Below, piece by piece: positions 52,265-63,058 of a DNA stretch of 64,000 nucleotides. Position numbers and translations under genes: made by a program. The notes under the pieces are model-generated. The model saw only the letters and a program-made list of their open reading frames with translations, had not been told where the DNA came from and did no database searches. The number at the start of each line of letters is the position of its first letter. The first letter of the stretch is position 1. Source of the DNA: Hygrocybe punicea (Eukaryota; Basidiomycota; Agaricomycetes; Agaricales; Hygrophoraceae); assembly GCA_963556145.1 (NCBI GenBank), contig OY744468.1:62001-126000 (forward strand), in the 5' to 3' direction.

Positions 52265-52469
52265 TGTCCTGGTGACATCAAATATCATCGCTTTGTAATC
52301 TGTAAACCTCGTCAACGTCGATATGTGCCCTATGAATCACCTGAAAGCCTAGAAAATTGTACCGAAGGCAACAACGTATTATGACTGCTCAACCTAGTCA
52401 AGGTAGTGTTGATGTCATGTACAGTGGTGGTTAAGGATTAGCATGGTTGCCAATATATTGCTTAGGTGG

Positions 52470-53000
52470 CTCACCATGTACTTATTGCACGGCGTTCGGC
52501 CTGTTTACTGACTGTTCTGCAAGCCACGACAATTGTGAAGAAAGCGCTGCTTCCCAACTATGAGACAGAATGGACAGTTCTATGTCCAGCAACAAATGTG
52601 GCCATAGTGCTGCCTACCGAGCAATACTTATTCAACAATTGTGTACTAGCACTGGATTATGTTTGAGTGCTTATATGGCTTACCAAACACTTGCCGAACG
52701 GCGTTCGATTCGTTCGTCAACCGTTCGGTAAGCCATAACAATTGTAACAAACATGCTGCTGCCCAAATTCCAGCCAGAATGGATTGTCCTATATTGAATG
52801 ACAATGTCTAGCAAGCCATTGTACTGCATGCCGAGCAATACTTATTCAACAATTGTGTACTAGCACTGGATTATGTTTGAGTGCTTATATGGCTTACCAA
52901 ACACTTGCCGAACGGTGTTCGATTCGTTCGTCAACCGTTCTGCAAGCCACAACAATTGTAACAAACATGCTGCTGCCTAAATTTAGTAATTGTTCAACTA
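52470..53000. mobile_element. Remnants of the TTGCCGAACGG MITE family
   Basis: Three tail copies: degenerate at 52481-52560, good at 52691-52780 (palindrome 52691-52731) and 52905-52985 (palindrome 52905-52945). The last two are a direct repeat of about 215 bp sharing CAACAATTGTAACAAACATG and TTGTGTACTAGCACTGG. Confidence 0.8.
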
Positions 53001-53235
53001 AATTCCATATTTTCTACTACCTTTGTGATATCTGAATCACGTCAGCATCAATGTTCTACGCCTGAAGAGGATTTATCTATCACCATAATGTTGCCAGACG
53101 GCTTTGAATTGTAATGATAAATTTTAGTATTTTAGTAAGGTTCACATAAAGGTGACTGAAACTAGTACCCATGTTATGATACTGGTAAACGCCAAATATT
53201 TCTGAAGCATATGATGATCGGATATTCCTATTCGT

Positions 53236-53581
53236 TTACTCTAGCCTCATCCGCCATATCGCCAATGCAAACCCTAACGCAAAACCAACGACAACTAAAA
53301 TAACCCTGTTTTGAATTATTAGCCATCGACCTACAACAATTCTCTAGACCATACCGTTCGATTTCGTATCTGAAACGCGCCTCACGCCGTTCCACGGCCC
53401 GTCTCAACCGTCTCTCTCGCCTTGCCTCGGACCGGTCATTTGATCGGTCTACAATCACTACTAACATATTAATTTGAATTCATATCAAATAATAAAACTT
53501 ACATATATTGATTTGGTCTCCTCCGACGTCATTTAGTTGGCATTCATGCAACTTCGGGCGTTGAGCTTCGTTGAAGAACAT
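53236..53581 (-). CDS. Small tail-anchored membrane protein, three exons, copy B
   Basis: Exons 53581-53503, 53448-53355 and 53305-53236 give 80 residues. Exon 1 (79 nt) and exon 3 (70 nt) have exactly the lengths of copy A; exon 2 is 9 nt shorter. The protein begins MFFNEAQRPKL, has CQLNDVGGDQINI, the helix RSNDRSEARRERRLRRAVER and ends in the membrane helix VILVVVGFALGFALAIWRMR plus LE. Intron phases are the same as in copy A. Conservation of frame, lengths and hydrophobicity despite base divergence argues that both copies are under selection. Confidence 0.75.
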
Positions 53582-53599
53582 AGTATATGTATAAGATAT

Positions 53600-54620
53600 T
53601 ATATGTTTACAATTGAGTAATAAGATGTAAATTAAGTAAGTGTATCAAACAACTATTTAGAACACAGCGGTGCAATGCTAATATTTCAGACAATTGGACT
53701 ACATATCATCATTCAATAGTTTTATTCACTGAAAATCTGTCAGATATTGCTTAGAAGATATATTTACTCAGACAGACATCAAACCGCCCAAATACATTTG
53801 ATAGGTGTAATTCTAAATTTGTACAACATCAGGAAAACACCTTTCCACTTAACGTGACTTAATGTGATTTAAACTGTGACTTAAGACATTGCCCAGTATT
53901 AATATCTGATGTCACTGACTCTCAAATACCTCTATAATGATATTCTACCAATGTTAGACTGACAGAATGGATTGTCCTACATTGAATGACAATGTCCAGC
54001 AATGATTGCAATCTATACTACGATTAAGAAGAACTCAAATCGTACTCTACATGACTTGCAATCTCCTTGAACAATAAACAGTAAGAAGTATATTAACCCT
54101 TACATTCCGAATAGATTAAAGAAAATCGAGATTGTCTAATGTTGGATGGAAACTAATTGCTACGGAGAGTCTGGAAGGAATGAACCAAAAAAAATTCAAC
54201 TAACCTTTCAGTTGCGTTCAGATATATGAGATGAGAATACCGCGATACATAGATACATTGTCGATGTGTGTGAGCCTTCAGTTTATGTCAGACTGAAAAT
54301 ATCACGAACACAGGAAAATCTTTAAGACTGAGTATCCATCCTGATATATTTCATAATGGTGTGTTCAACACCCCTTGTATATCCGTCTCGTGAGCAAAAC
54401 CGTAATAAAAACAGATAGCAAAGTATGTTTGGGTATGTTTTCTTCTATGTACGGCTGTATTCTGCATGTCATCCATGACGCGGTGAACACGTGCCCTAAA
54501 ACGTTGTCAAATTGGATCAGGTGATTCCAGTTGTTATTTATGTCTCCATTTGGCACACGAGGTTTGCCCTTTTCCACTTACCTGAAATTTTCTCTCCATT
54601 CTGCCCAAGCATTAAACTCT
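53600..54620. other. Intergenic, no gene; one MITE tail
   Basis: AT-rich. CAGAATGGATTGTCCTACAT at 53964-53983 is the tail sequence of the MITE family without its palindrome. No gene seen. Confidence 0.45.
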
Positions 54621-54629
54621 GCTCCTCCA

Positions 54630-56508
54630 ATGGCTGTTCCTGTCATAAAAGTCTCCACCCCTGCCATAAACCCATCTGCCCTCAAATACTGGCCTGATAC
54701 CGTGCCAAAAAAGATGCAGGAACTCCACGCAATTTTCCAGATTCAATATATGGTTCCTGATGAGATACCAGTGGAATACAAGACTTCTGGTACCGTTCCA
54801 GTCTTATCACGCAATCTGTATATGATCAAAGCTCATCCTCACGATGTCGCCGCTCGAGGTGAAGTATGGCGTGAACTGCCATCTCGATATGAGGAAGCAC
54901 TACGACGCATCATATATCGCATGAACATGTATATATATGTAACAATGGCCATCGCTGACAAGAAGGCACCTCAATATTCACCAGAATATGTTAAACGAGA
55001 TCAAGAGGCTACCGATATTCTTCGATGTTATCTGAAATACACCGACGTCGTGATGGATGAAGTATGGGATGAGGTGCTGAAGGCAACAGAGGCAAAGGAG
55101 ATGAATAGCGATTGGCGCAGTACGGTTTTCGATGAGTGGCTTCTCAAAGAATATTATGTGAAGAAACATTCCCCTGCGGCGTTGATACAACATGGTGCGA
55201 TCAATACAGACATAATGCCAGAGGATCTTGGTATGTGTTCATCCGCATCACAACAGATAAATTAAATATAGCTTTTGATAGACTGGGGCGAATACGATGA
55301 CTCCGTTCTGTCATGGCACAATGGTACTGTTGTCAGATGGAAGTTCAATGGACAGGACGATGCCACCAAGCGTGCAATTATCCCTCGGGTCATCACATGG
55401 TGTAGAGAACACGATATCTCCATTAAAAACAGTAGGATCCACAACAGAGATTGCATTTTAGCAGTACCTTCATATAACCTACAGAGGATTCGGTCCCATC
55501 TGGTAAGGGAAAAGGAAAAGCAAAGGCAGTTTCGGAGGACAAGAAGAAGGATCATGTAACTGGTCTGCATTACCATTTTCCACTTTATATATATATAATG
55601 ACATTGATCTTTGCCCTGTCCAGATGAAATGATGACAAAGGGGAAGGGCAAACCAAAACCCAAACCGAAGTCAAGTAAGCCACGTTTCTTTGACCCTGCT
55701 AATAATATCCAAGCTTCATCACTATAGAGCGCACAAGAGCATCAGAGATCGCAGAGGACGATGGTGGTAAGTGATTGAACGCAATATATGAGATTTATAA
55801 TTTACAATGTCCATTCATAGAGGACATAAAGATGGAGAAAATCAAAACAGAGGTGGACGACCATGATTCCAAGTTTCGAAAACGTAAGTTCCATTATCCA
55901 ACGTAATATATCCATTAAGGTATGGACAGCCATTGTTGAAGTCCCGAAGGTCTCCAAGAAATTGAAGACCAAAAAGTCGAAGTTGGAAACCGTGACGCTG
56001 GACTCCTCGGAACAGGATATCTGGACATCTGGACTGCTGGATTCGAATGATAAGACCAAGGACTCCGAGAGTGAGGTGCGGGATGAGCTCATGTCTGATG
56101 AACGCCCGAAAACGTCTCCAGGTGGTGGTGAGCAAATTGAGGATAGTGTTTTGGAGACGGAAAGGCAAAGACTTGCCAAAGCCGCACATGCATTGGATCT
56201 TGACGTCGACATGGAGGATCGCAATAAGCTGGCAAAAAAGAAGACGAAATTGTCAACTCTAGGTAACTTGTTCAGCATCACGTCATTATATACATTAATA
56301 TATCTCCCATCTACGTCTAGCTTTGCGTCCTGGCACGCGTGCGTCTTCGCGAAACACGTCAGCAACCCCGACGGAGCCAAGCGTCTCACCTATGGAGATG
56401 GATTGGGGCAATATTGTCCCGCCGCAAATTCACACCTCAGCCGCTCCAGTGCAATCCGCGACGCCACCCCCTAAGCCGTCCTCATCCAAATTGGATCCAG
56501 GATTGTAA
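54630..56508 (+). CDS. Multi-exon conserved protein of unknown function
   Basis: Exon 1 (54630-55230) encodes a helical domain: VPKKMQELHAIFQIQYMVPD, YEEALRRIIYRMNMYIYVTM, DILRCYLKYTDVVMDEVWDE, WLLKEYYVKKHSP. A 51-nt intron (55231-55281) joins it to DWGEYDDSVLSWHNGTVVRW and IIPRVITWCREHDISIKN. Small basic exons follow (KGKGKPKPKPKSS, ERTRASEIAEDD, IKMEKIKTEVDDHDSKF), then an acidic block with SPGGGEQIEDSVLETERQRL and a final exon (RPGTRASSRNTSATPTEPSV, MEMDWGNIVPP) with stop TAA at 56506-56508. Likely nuclear from its basic tracts (inference). The C-terminal part has a paralogue at 37095-37680. An upstream in-frame ATG at 54531 is possible. Confidence 0.65.
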
Positions 56509-56910
56509 TTCGAAGTGAGTCCATAGGTTGATACGATCTGTGTCATATTTTACTAATGGTTTCTTCCGTCAGATGTTGGTTGGTTGTGGCTTTAGGAACT
56601 GGGTCTTTCGTGCGCCTCTTCATATGTTTTTACCATCGCGAAATTTGTATTTCTTGTTATATTCGTAAATCGATCGGTTCCCTGCTGTGATTAATGCATG
56701 AACTGAGATAAGAGAATATCCCAAGTCAAACAACCGAGAATGACAGTCACTAGTGATTGATAAGTTGATTCAAATATTCTGTATTCTATGTGACTATATG
56801 CATCATTGATCGAATGCTAGTTATGAAATCGACAGGCTAAGATTAACCTTACAGTTCATCTGTGGTGGCAATTGTCTAGCTATGTAGCATGTATCAGTAT
56901 GTTTGTGACA
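56509..56910. other. No gene seen
   Basis: AT-rich 3' flank of the preceding gene. Confidence 0.45.
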
Positions 56911-56914
56911 GGTT

Positions 56915-57110
56915 AACAAGCACTTGCCGAACGGCATTTATAAATAGTGCTTATATGGCTTACCAAACACTTGCCGAACGGCGTTCGATTCGTTCGTCAA
57001 CCGTTCGGCAAGCCACAACAACTTCAAAAAAAAATGTTGCTGCCCAAATACCAGGCAGAATGGAATGTCCTACGTTGCATTACATTATCCAGCAACGATT
57101 ATGCTCAAAT
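56915..57110. mobile_element. Two partial copies of the TTGCCGAACGG MITE
   Basis: A truncated copy ends at 56934 (TTGCCGAACGGC). A full palindrome lies at 56971-57011, followed by the tail GTTGCTGCCCAAATACCAGG and CATTACATTATCCAGCAACG. Confidence 0.85.
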
Positions 57111-58080
57111 TCTTTCATGCTCCTTTCTACATGCTTCTACCATCGCCTTTGAATTCAACATTTTTTGTACTTGTATTAAAACAAATTTATCTGTTGCTTT
57201 GAATGATGTATGACTAAAATAAGGAGAGAATTCGACAATACAATAAATGTTATCAATTAAAACATATAATGTATGTTCAGGCTCAAATTCTTTCTTGTAG
57301 ATTATTAATTATAATCTCAGTCAAACGTCACATACAAAACACACCACTGCAGCCTAGACCAATGCTATCTTGGTAATTTGCTAATTTGCTAATGGTAAAG
57401 AATAGGCAATGACGAAATCATTGCATCACGGGAAGCAACCAAATGGGAATAAACATAGCCTTCGGGCACAATATACAGTTTCAGAGCCATACAAATGGAG
57501 CGATATCATATGATCAAACTCGGCATGTTATTGTGTATTGCACGTGACCTTGTATAACGCCACAGTCACAACTTCATCCAAGGCCCTACAATCGGATGGC
57601 CATATCTCAGCAAGTTTTGCACATATCAACTAGTGGTTTGAAATCCCCATTCCCATACCCATAACCAAGGTGTTGACCACTTATTTTTGTTCTAATATAG
57701 CCATTTCCAAATTCGAAAATTTGGCAATGGGTATGGAAGTCGGTTGGACCTTGCAGGCCACAGAGGGCATCAGCCATTGTCAAACTATGTATGTACACTC
57801 CAGTGCTTATTTGCTAGATGCTAAAGACATTTTTGACAGCTCACATGAGAACATGCATGGAAGTACGGTTGCACAGATCGGCACATGGCTTTCCCATCTG
57901 CAGTACATTTACTAGCATTTACTGTAGCTGTCCCCCTCTCACTAATACCTTTATTGTAGTGGGGTGTACTGTTACTCGCATAGAACTATTTAATTCATAT
58001 GTTCTTCCCACTAACAAAAAAATCTATGTTTCAAAGCATATCTCCTCAACAAAGGGTTTCCAAGTCACAATATCCGTGTT
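57111..58080. other. Intergenic, no gene
   Basis: AT-rich. A short imperfect palindrome lies at 57702-57731 (CCATTTCCAAATT against AATTTGGCAATGG). Confidence 0.45.
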
Positions 58081-58081
58081 T

Positions 58082-59972
58082 CTACGCATACAAGTCCTCT
58101 TCAACTGTCATTGTGAATGTTCCAGCCTTCACCAACTCCAAGTCCTCTTCCGCATAACGTATTAACAAATCTGCTGTACCTTTACCAATTCCAAGCCAAT
58201 CAGACAACTTTTCCACAGAAACACGTTCTCCAGTAAGCTGGTGGAGACGGCGATAACCTTCTTTATTGAATTTATCAGCATGTGCACTGAAATCTTCTCC
58301 ACAGCAATCAGGATGTTGGTCGCAATAGTTCAACCAAGGAATTATCATGGGATAGTTGACTTTGATAGGCGCAACTGCTGCAGTTTGTGCTGGATTGAGA
58401 GTGGATGGTGGGCCTTGACTGTAGCTGGGCCATGTCGGGGGATATGGTGGGGGGTAATAGCCATATGGAAAACCTGGGTTGGGCAGCGGTGCCTGTGCCT
58501 GTGTCTGTGCTATTGGATGGCCGGGATTCCTGGAACGTGGTGCATTGCTGTAGAAGTTGAGTTCCACAGGTTTCACGTCAATAGTATTGTTCCCAGGATC
58601 TCTGACCTTCAGTGAAAGGTCAGCGTCATTTGACTGGAATAAAACAACCAAACACACGATCTTGGTGACCCATAAATTGAGGTTACTTTCGGTAATGGGG
58701 TAGCAGGAGTTCTGGGAATCTTTCCAACATAGGACAGGCTTGTCGGGAAGGCTATGAATGTCACACGAATGCGCTTCAATAAGTGCCCTTCTCGCTGCAA
58801 CTTTTTGCTCATGGAACAAATCCCCATTGGACTTTACAATTTCCTTGTCACCGACGGTCGACGTCTTTGAAGCCCCAGGATTTTTCTGTTGATACTAATT
58901 TAGTTATGGCCGCGAGCAAAAGTGCTACAGACCTTTATATTATTTTGCACAGGATCGTCACCTTTGTTGAAGATTTGCACTGCCACAGCTTTCATTTTTC
59001 TTGCAGAATGCTGACCGTTGGTGAGCATTGCTGGGACTACCAGAGGACGAAGACGTAGCAGCATAGTGGTAAATTGTTGCTGTGAGGTGAGATCACATGG
59101 CAGTGAGTCTTTATTCTCAGAGCTGAATCGATACTGTGCCCATAGTGATGTCGGATATATGTTGAGTGCCTCTGCTAGTTTTTGCTGGAAATCGCCCCAA
59201 GACAGCATTGATGACAGAATTTCCACAGTGCATGACCCTTTCGATCTATCATTTATTTCAACGGTGAAGTTGAATGGTTCTATTAAATGTGATAATGTAA
59301 GATCATTCCCTTTCTGTTGCAGAGAAGCAACTCACCGTCGTCGTCATCATCACTTTCACTCAATTCCACTGTAATCTTCCCTTTTGCTACCTTATTGCTA
59401 GTTGTGGTCTTCAGCTTTGGCTTGAACTTGATGACATCGTTATCATCGGTCACGTGCCACCTCTTGAGCTCTTCCTCCTCATCAACTCTTTCCTGGGAGT
59501 TTTCCTCTTCCTCATACTCATTGACATCAAATTCCTCACCAAATTCCTCACCAGATTCCTCGGAAACATCATCCATGGCTAACCTTTGAAGCAAGGCAGT
59601 GACTCCACTTGACGCCTTACGCCCAGGACGCTGGACTTCGTTGACTGAGGTTTTTTCCTGGCTTTGCAGCTTTGATGCTTCTGCATTGGAATATGCCTGT
59701 GTGGAAAGGGTATCTCCAGATTTTGAAGCGATGGAGGAACGTGATTGGGTTGTGCGTGTAGTGGTAACAAATCTCACTCTTTTCCCCAGCTCTGCAATGG
59801 CCTTGACCCCATTCATATTGTTGTTCGTTGTCTTTACCACAGGCTCCGTCTCCGTCTCTTCATCGGACACCATTGTGGGTCCATCTGGCACAGAAGTGGC
59901 AGGCCCTCGGGTGGTGCGCCGTCGTTTTGCTTTGGTTTCCTCCTTACGTTGTTTCACAGCTTTCCGTCCCAT
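58082..59972 (-). CDS. PB1-like/SAM-like protein, paralogue of the Tc1 cargo gene
   Basis: Exon 1 from 59972 starts MGRKAVKQRKEETKAKRRRT and ends in a Glu/Asp-rich stretch. A GTGAGT...TAATAG intron (about 59335-59280) leads to EPFNFTVEIND, LSWGDFQQKLAEALNIYPTS and LWAQYRFSSENK, a PB1/ubiquitin-like block. Another intron (about 58943-58897) leads to KNPGASKTSTVGDKEIVKSN, PVLCWKDSQNSCYPITESNL, a Pro/Tyr-rich linker (PYGYYPPPYPPTWPSYSQGP) and the SAM-like C-terminus (GYRRLHQLTGERVSVEKLSD, WLGIGKGTADLLIRYAEEDL). Same domain order as 26072-27784 but no flanking TIRs were seen. Possibly a transcription or chromatin factor (weak inference). Confidence 0.7.
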
Positions 59973-60133
59973 ATCAGCAAAGAGAGAGAGATGCGAGAGA
60001 GCTTAGAGAGAGATGCGAGGGAGCCTACGTGAGACGCGAGAGAAAAACTTGTGTACTAACACATATTTAGTATCTCGCCTATTTTTATTTGTACCATTTG
60101 ACAAAACAAAACGTCACTGAAATACTGCACATT

Positions 60134-61925
60134 TTAATAATATGAATCATGGGGTTCAGATGGAGGGAACTGCAGCATCAGCCTGGCATCCTGAAGCTCT
60201 GAACATTCACCTATTCCCCTGCAGTTATGGAGAGTCGCATGTGAGAAGTCCAGTACGCGGATGGCGCCTGTGGGAGATAAGACCACATTGTCAGGACGTA
60301 AGTCTTGGTGGCAAACTCCTGCCTGATGAAGTAACAGGAGAGTAGCCCAAAGATCTGACCTAAAAAGAGTAAAGTAGATGTGATAGTCTAGTATAGGTGG
60401 GGACATACCGCTGACGCAATGTAAGGTCAGAGAAGGACCTAAATTTCTCTCCTGCATATTGCATGACCAGCACAAGAAGATGCCCACTGACATAGAGACC
60501 ATGCACAGATGGTATTGCTGAGCCCTGAAGTGCTGTGAGATCTGCATATATTCTGGCTTCGTGATATAGCAGTTCCTGAGATGGCCCATCCACCACAACC
60601 TTTCCGACAATGTCTTCTTGTTGCATATCAGCGTAATGCCCTCTGAATACATTCCCAACTGATCCCCTCTCCAGATATGTTGTAAGAATAAGTTTTCGGC
60701 ATTGCTGACGTTGCCAAGGAAGTGACTTCAGAACTCGCGTCGCCTTGTGCAGCCACTGCTTGAAGGTGGAGGGAGGAGGCCCACGCATGTGCAAAGAAGA
60801 CATGACGTTGCAAAGACTCAGCACGTACGTCTCCTGTTGACATCAATCGAGATCGAATGTTAGCCCTAAATTTTCAGCCTAAAATGACCTTTGATTGAGA
60901 CGAAGCGATTGATGGAAAGAAAAGCACCTGTAAAGTTACACCAGGAAATATTGTTGCCAGCTTAGCAGCATTTGCATGGACATTTGCGTTAGCTGTTTTC
61001 GTTGCGTGTCGTGTACGGCCTAATGACGTTACCAATGAGATTGTAGGAACTTGGACATGCTGCGGCACGTCCAAGACCTTGGCACCCACACCCAACAGAC
61101 AGTAAATGATTAGGGGCATAAATGGCGTTGTCGCATCCAGGATATGCAGAATATCTGAGCACAGAAGGCCCTGCAGGGGCCCTGCAGGGATTGGGCAAAG
61201 AGTGAAGAGCATGTACCGATCGCCTCCAAAGAGCAGAGCATATGGTATCTTTTTCAGATCTGACAGCATAGATATCCCAATCTGGGGGTACAAATGGTGA
61301 GGTGAGCGTTTCCTGTAGGTTCAGATCAGCACACCTTAAATATTATGGAGCGATGCCCTGTCTCACTAGGGCTCAGCTCCAGAACTGTACTGTTACGACC
61401 AAGCTGTAATATATTCGTCGCATGATGTGAAAATGCTGTCCAGCTCTTGAACTCGACGTGAAGCTGTGCGTCCGCGTCTCGGTGTGGGCGATAGGTTCCA
61501 TCGGGAATCTGGTTGAACAGTGTGTTACGTGTGGTAGTCACAGGCTGCGACGGATTACTGTCCACCTCCTCCACTGCACAGCTGATGGGGTTGAAAGCAC
61601 GATGGAAAAGGAGGTTGGATGATGTTTCATGGTCTAGGACATAACCCCTCAGGGACCTCTCCAGTCCTGCAACGGCTTGAATGAGCACTGCAGAGGGGGC
61701 TAGCTGTCTGCCAGGTGCAGTTTGCAGGTAGGCTTGAAGCGACACCAGCATGCGATGGGGTAAAGATGGATCACATATGATGAAAGCAGGACGGCCTTCC
61801 TGATTGGGGGGTGGTATGCCGACCTGGTACGGGGCCATGGAGGTTGAAGTTGGTACCTTGGTGAATTCATGCTCTGAGGGCAGAGGAAAGATCATACTGG
61901 GGATGAAAGTCGCCAGGGTTGACAT
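60134..61925 (-). CDS. Fungal protein kinase-like gene with N-terminal extension
   Basis: Exons run from about 61925 (MSTLATFIPSMIFPLPSEHE) through GRPAFIICDPSLPHRMLVSL, RNTLFNQIPDGTYR and SETGHRSIIFKV, then IGISMLSDLKKIPYALLFGG and LLCSDILHILDATTPFMPLI, then the kinase-like domain: LILTTYLERGSVGNVFRGHY (P-loop), IVGKVVVDG (Lys), LYHEARIYADL (Glu), LLVLVMQYAGE, an intron at about 60363-60409, GVCHQDLRPDNVVL (HxD loop) and VLDFSHA (DFG-like, DFS). It resembles the Agaricomycete kinase-like families with an N-terminal domain. HQD and DFS make catalysis uncertain. In-frame codons extend to 61994, so the start could be further upstream. Confidence 0.7.
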
Positions 61926-62140
61926 GGTGCCTTTGCCTTTTCCATGGAGATAGGTGAGTTCAAGTTTACAGTACGTAGAAAGTTTAGCATTCACTCTTAC
62001 CTACTGGCTCTTTCACCTTTGTCGGTCTTGCAGCCAAGATCCTTTTATGTGGGATGACGGCGTATGATAAGTATTTTGAGCATTCTGTCAAACACTTTCG
62101 GTCTCGCGGGCCCAGTGGAGCGGCTGATGCATCAGGGGGT

Positions 62141-62192
62141 GTCCCAAAAAGGTGCACGTTTTACGGCGATAAAACGTGCACCTTTTTGGGAC
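62141..62192. repeat. Perfect 23-bp hairpin
   Basis: GTCCCAAAAAGGTGCACGTT plus TTA (62141-62163) is exactly inverted at 62170-62192, with a 6-nt CGGCGA loop. Confidence 0.95.
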
Positions 62193-62325
62193 TGCTTCCG
62201 GTACTGATGGACTTTTCACCGAAGGAGCTCTTGGACATGCTCCAGTTCCTCCATCAATCTGCCGACAGTCTGCCACCAGGTATATTTGCCATATACCAAA
62301 AGCTCTATGCCTTCGGTAACCATGT

Positions 62326-63040
62326 GCATTCTGCAAGTCCGGTCTCTCGGAATGACACAGACCCAACGCATTCTGCCACTCTGGTGAGTCCACTGGACCA
62401 TGACTGCCTTCCACGGCTGAACTTTCACATGTCCAGCTCCGGTCCTTCTCATGGGATGCTGACCACACACATTCTGCCAGTGCAGTGAGTCCATGTCCAT
62501 GTGGACGCAGCCTTTGCGACCATTCCCTTCACACATCAGGCTCAAGTCCTTCTCACAGAATGCAGACGGTGACCGCACCCATTCTGCCAGTCCAGGGAGT
62601 CCATTTTGTGGTAGCTTTCCTTCACCCACCAAGGTCGTCTCCTCAGCGTTTGGAGTTTTTCCTTTGACGCCCGAACCTTCACACATTGCGCTGGACTCCC
62701 TGCAGAATGCCAGTGCAAATACGGTGAGCAACATTCCCCGTTTCCCTTTTTTTCTAAGTTCTTCCTTCATTGTCCAACCTTCCATACATCCAGATCCAGA
62801 TCCACACCGACCACGCGCATTCTGCCAGTCCAGGGAGTCCATTTTGTGGTAGCCTTCCTTCACCCACCCAGGGCGTCTCCTCAGCGTTTGGAGTTTTTCC
62901 TTCGACGCCTGAACCTTCACACATCGTGCTGGACTCCCTGCAGAATGCCAGTGCCAATACGGTGAGCAACATTCCCCGTTTCCCTTTTTTTCTAAGTTCT
63001 TCCTCCATACATCCAGATCCACACTGACCACGCGCATTCT
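62326..63040. repeat. Tandem repeat of about 220-238 bp with shorter sub-copies
   Basis: Unit starts at 62580 and 62818 (238 and 217 bp) begin CATTCTGCCAGTCCAGGGAG and contain GCAATACGGTGAGCAACATT-like and CCCAGGGCGTCTCCTCAGCG-like blocks. Shorter CATTCTGCCA starts are at about 62328, 62378 and 62469. Each full unit holds a GTGAGC splice-donor-like site, so the repeat may have arisen from an exon-intron segment of the gene to the right. The long minus frames are repeat artefacts. Confidence 0.75.
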
Positions 63041-63058
63041 TACACTGCCCAAAACCAA

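Noticed and set aside
62216..63058. 280-codon minus frame
   Set aside because: Antisense of a tandem repeat with no domain; the repeat explains the open frame.
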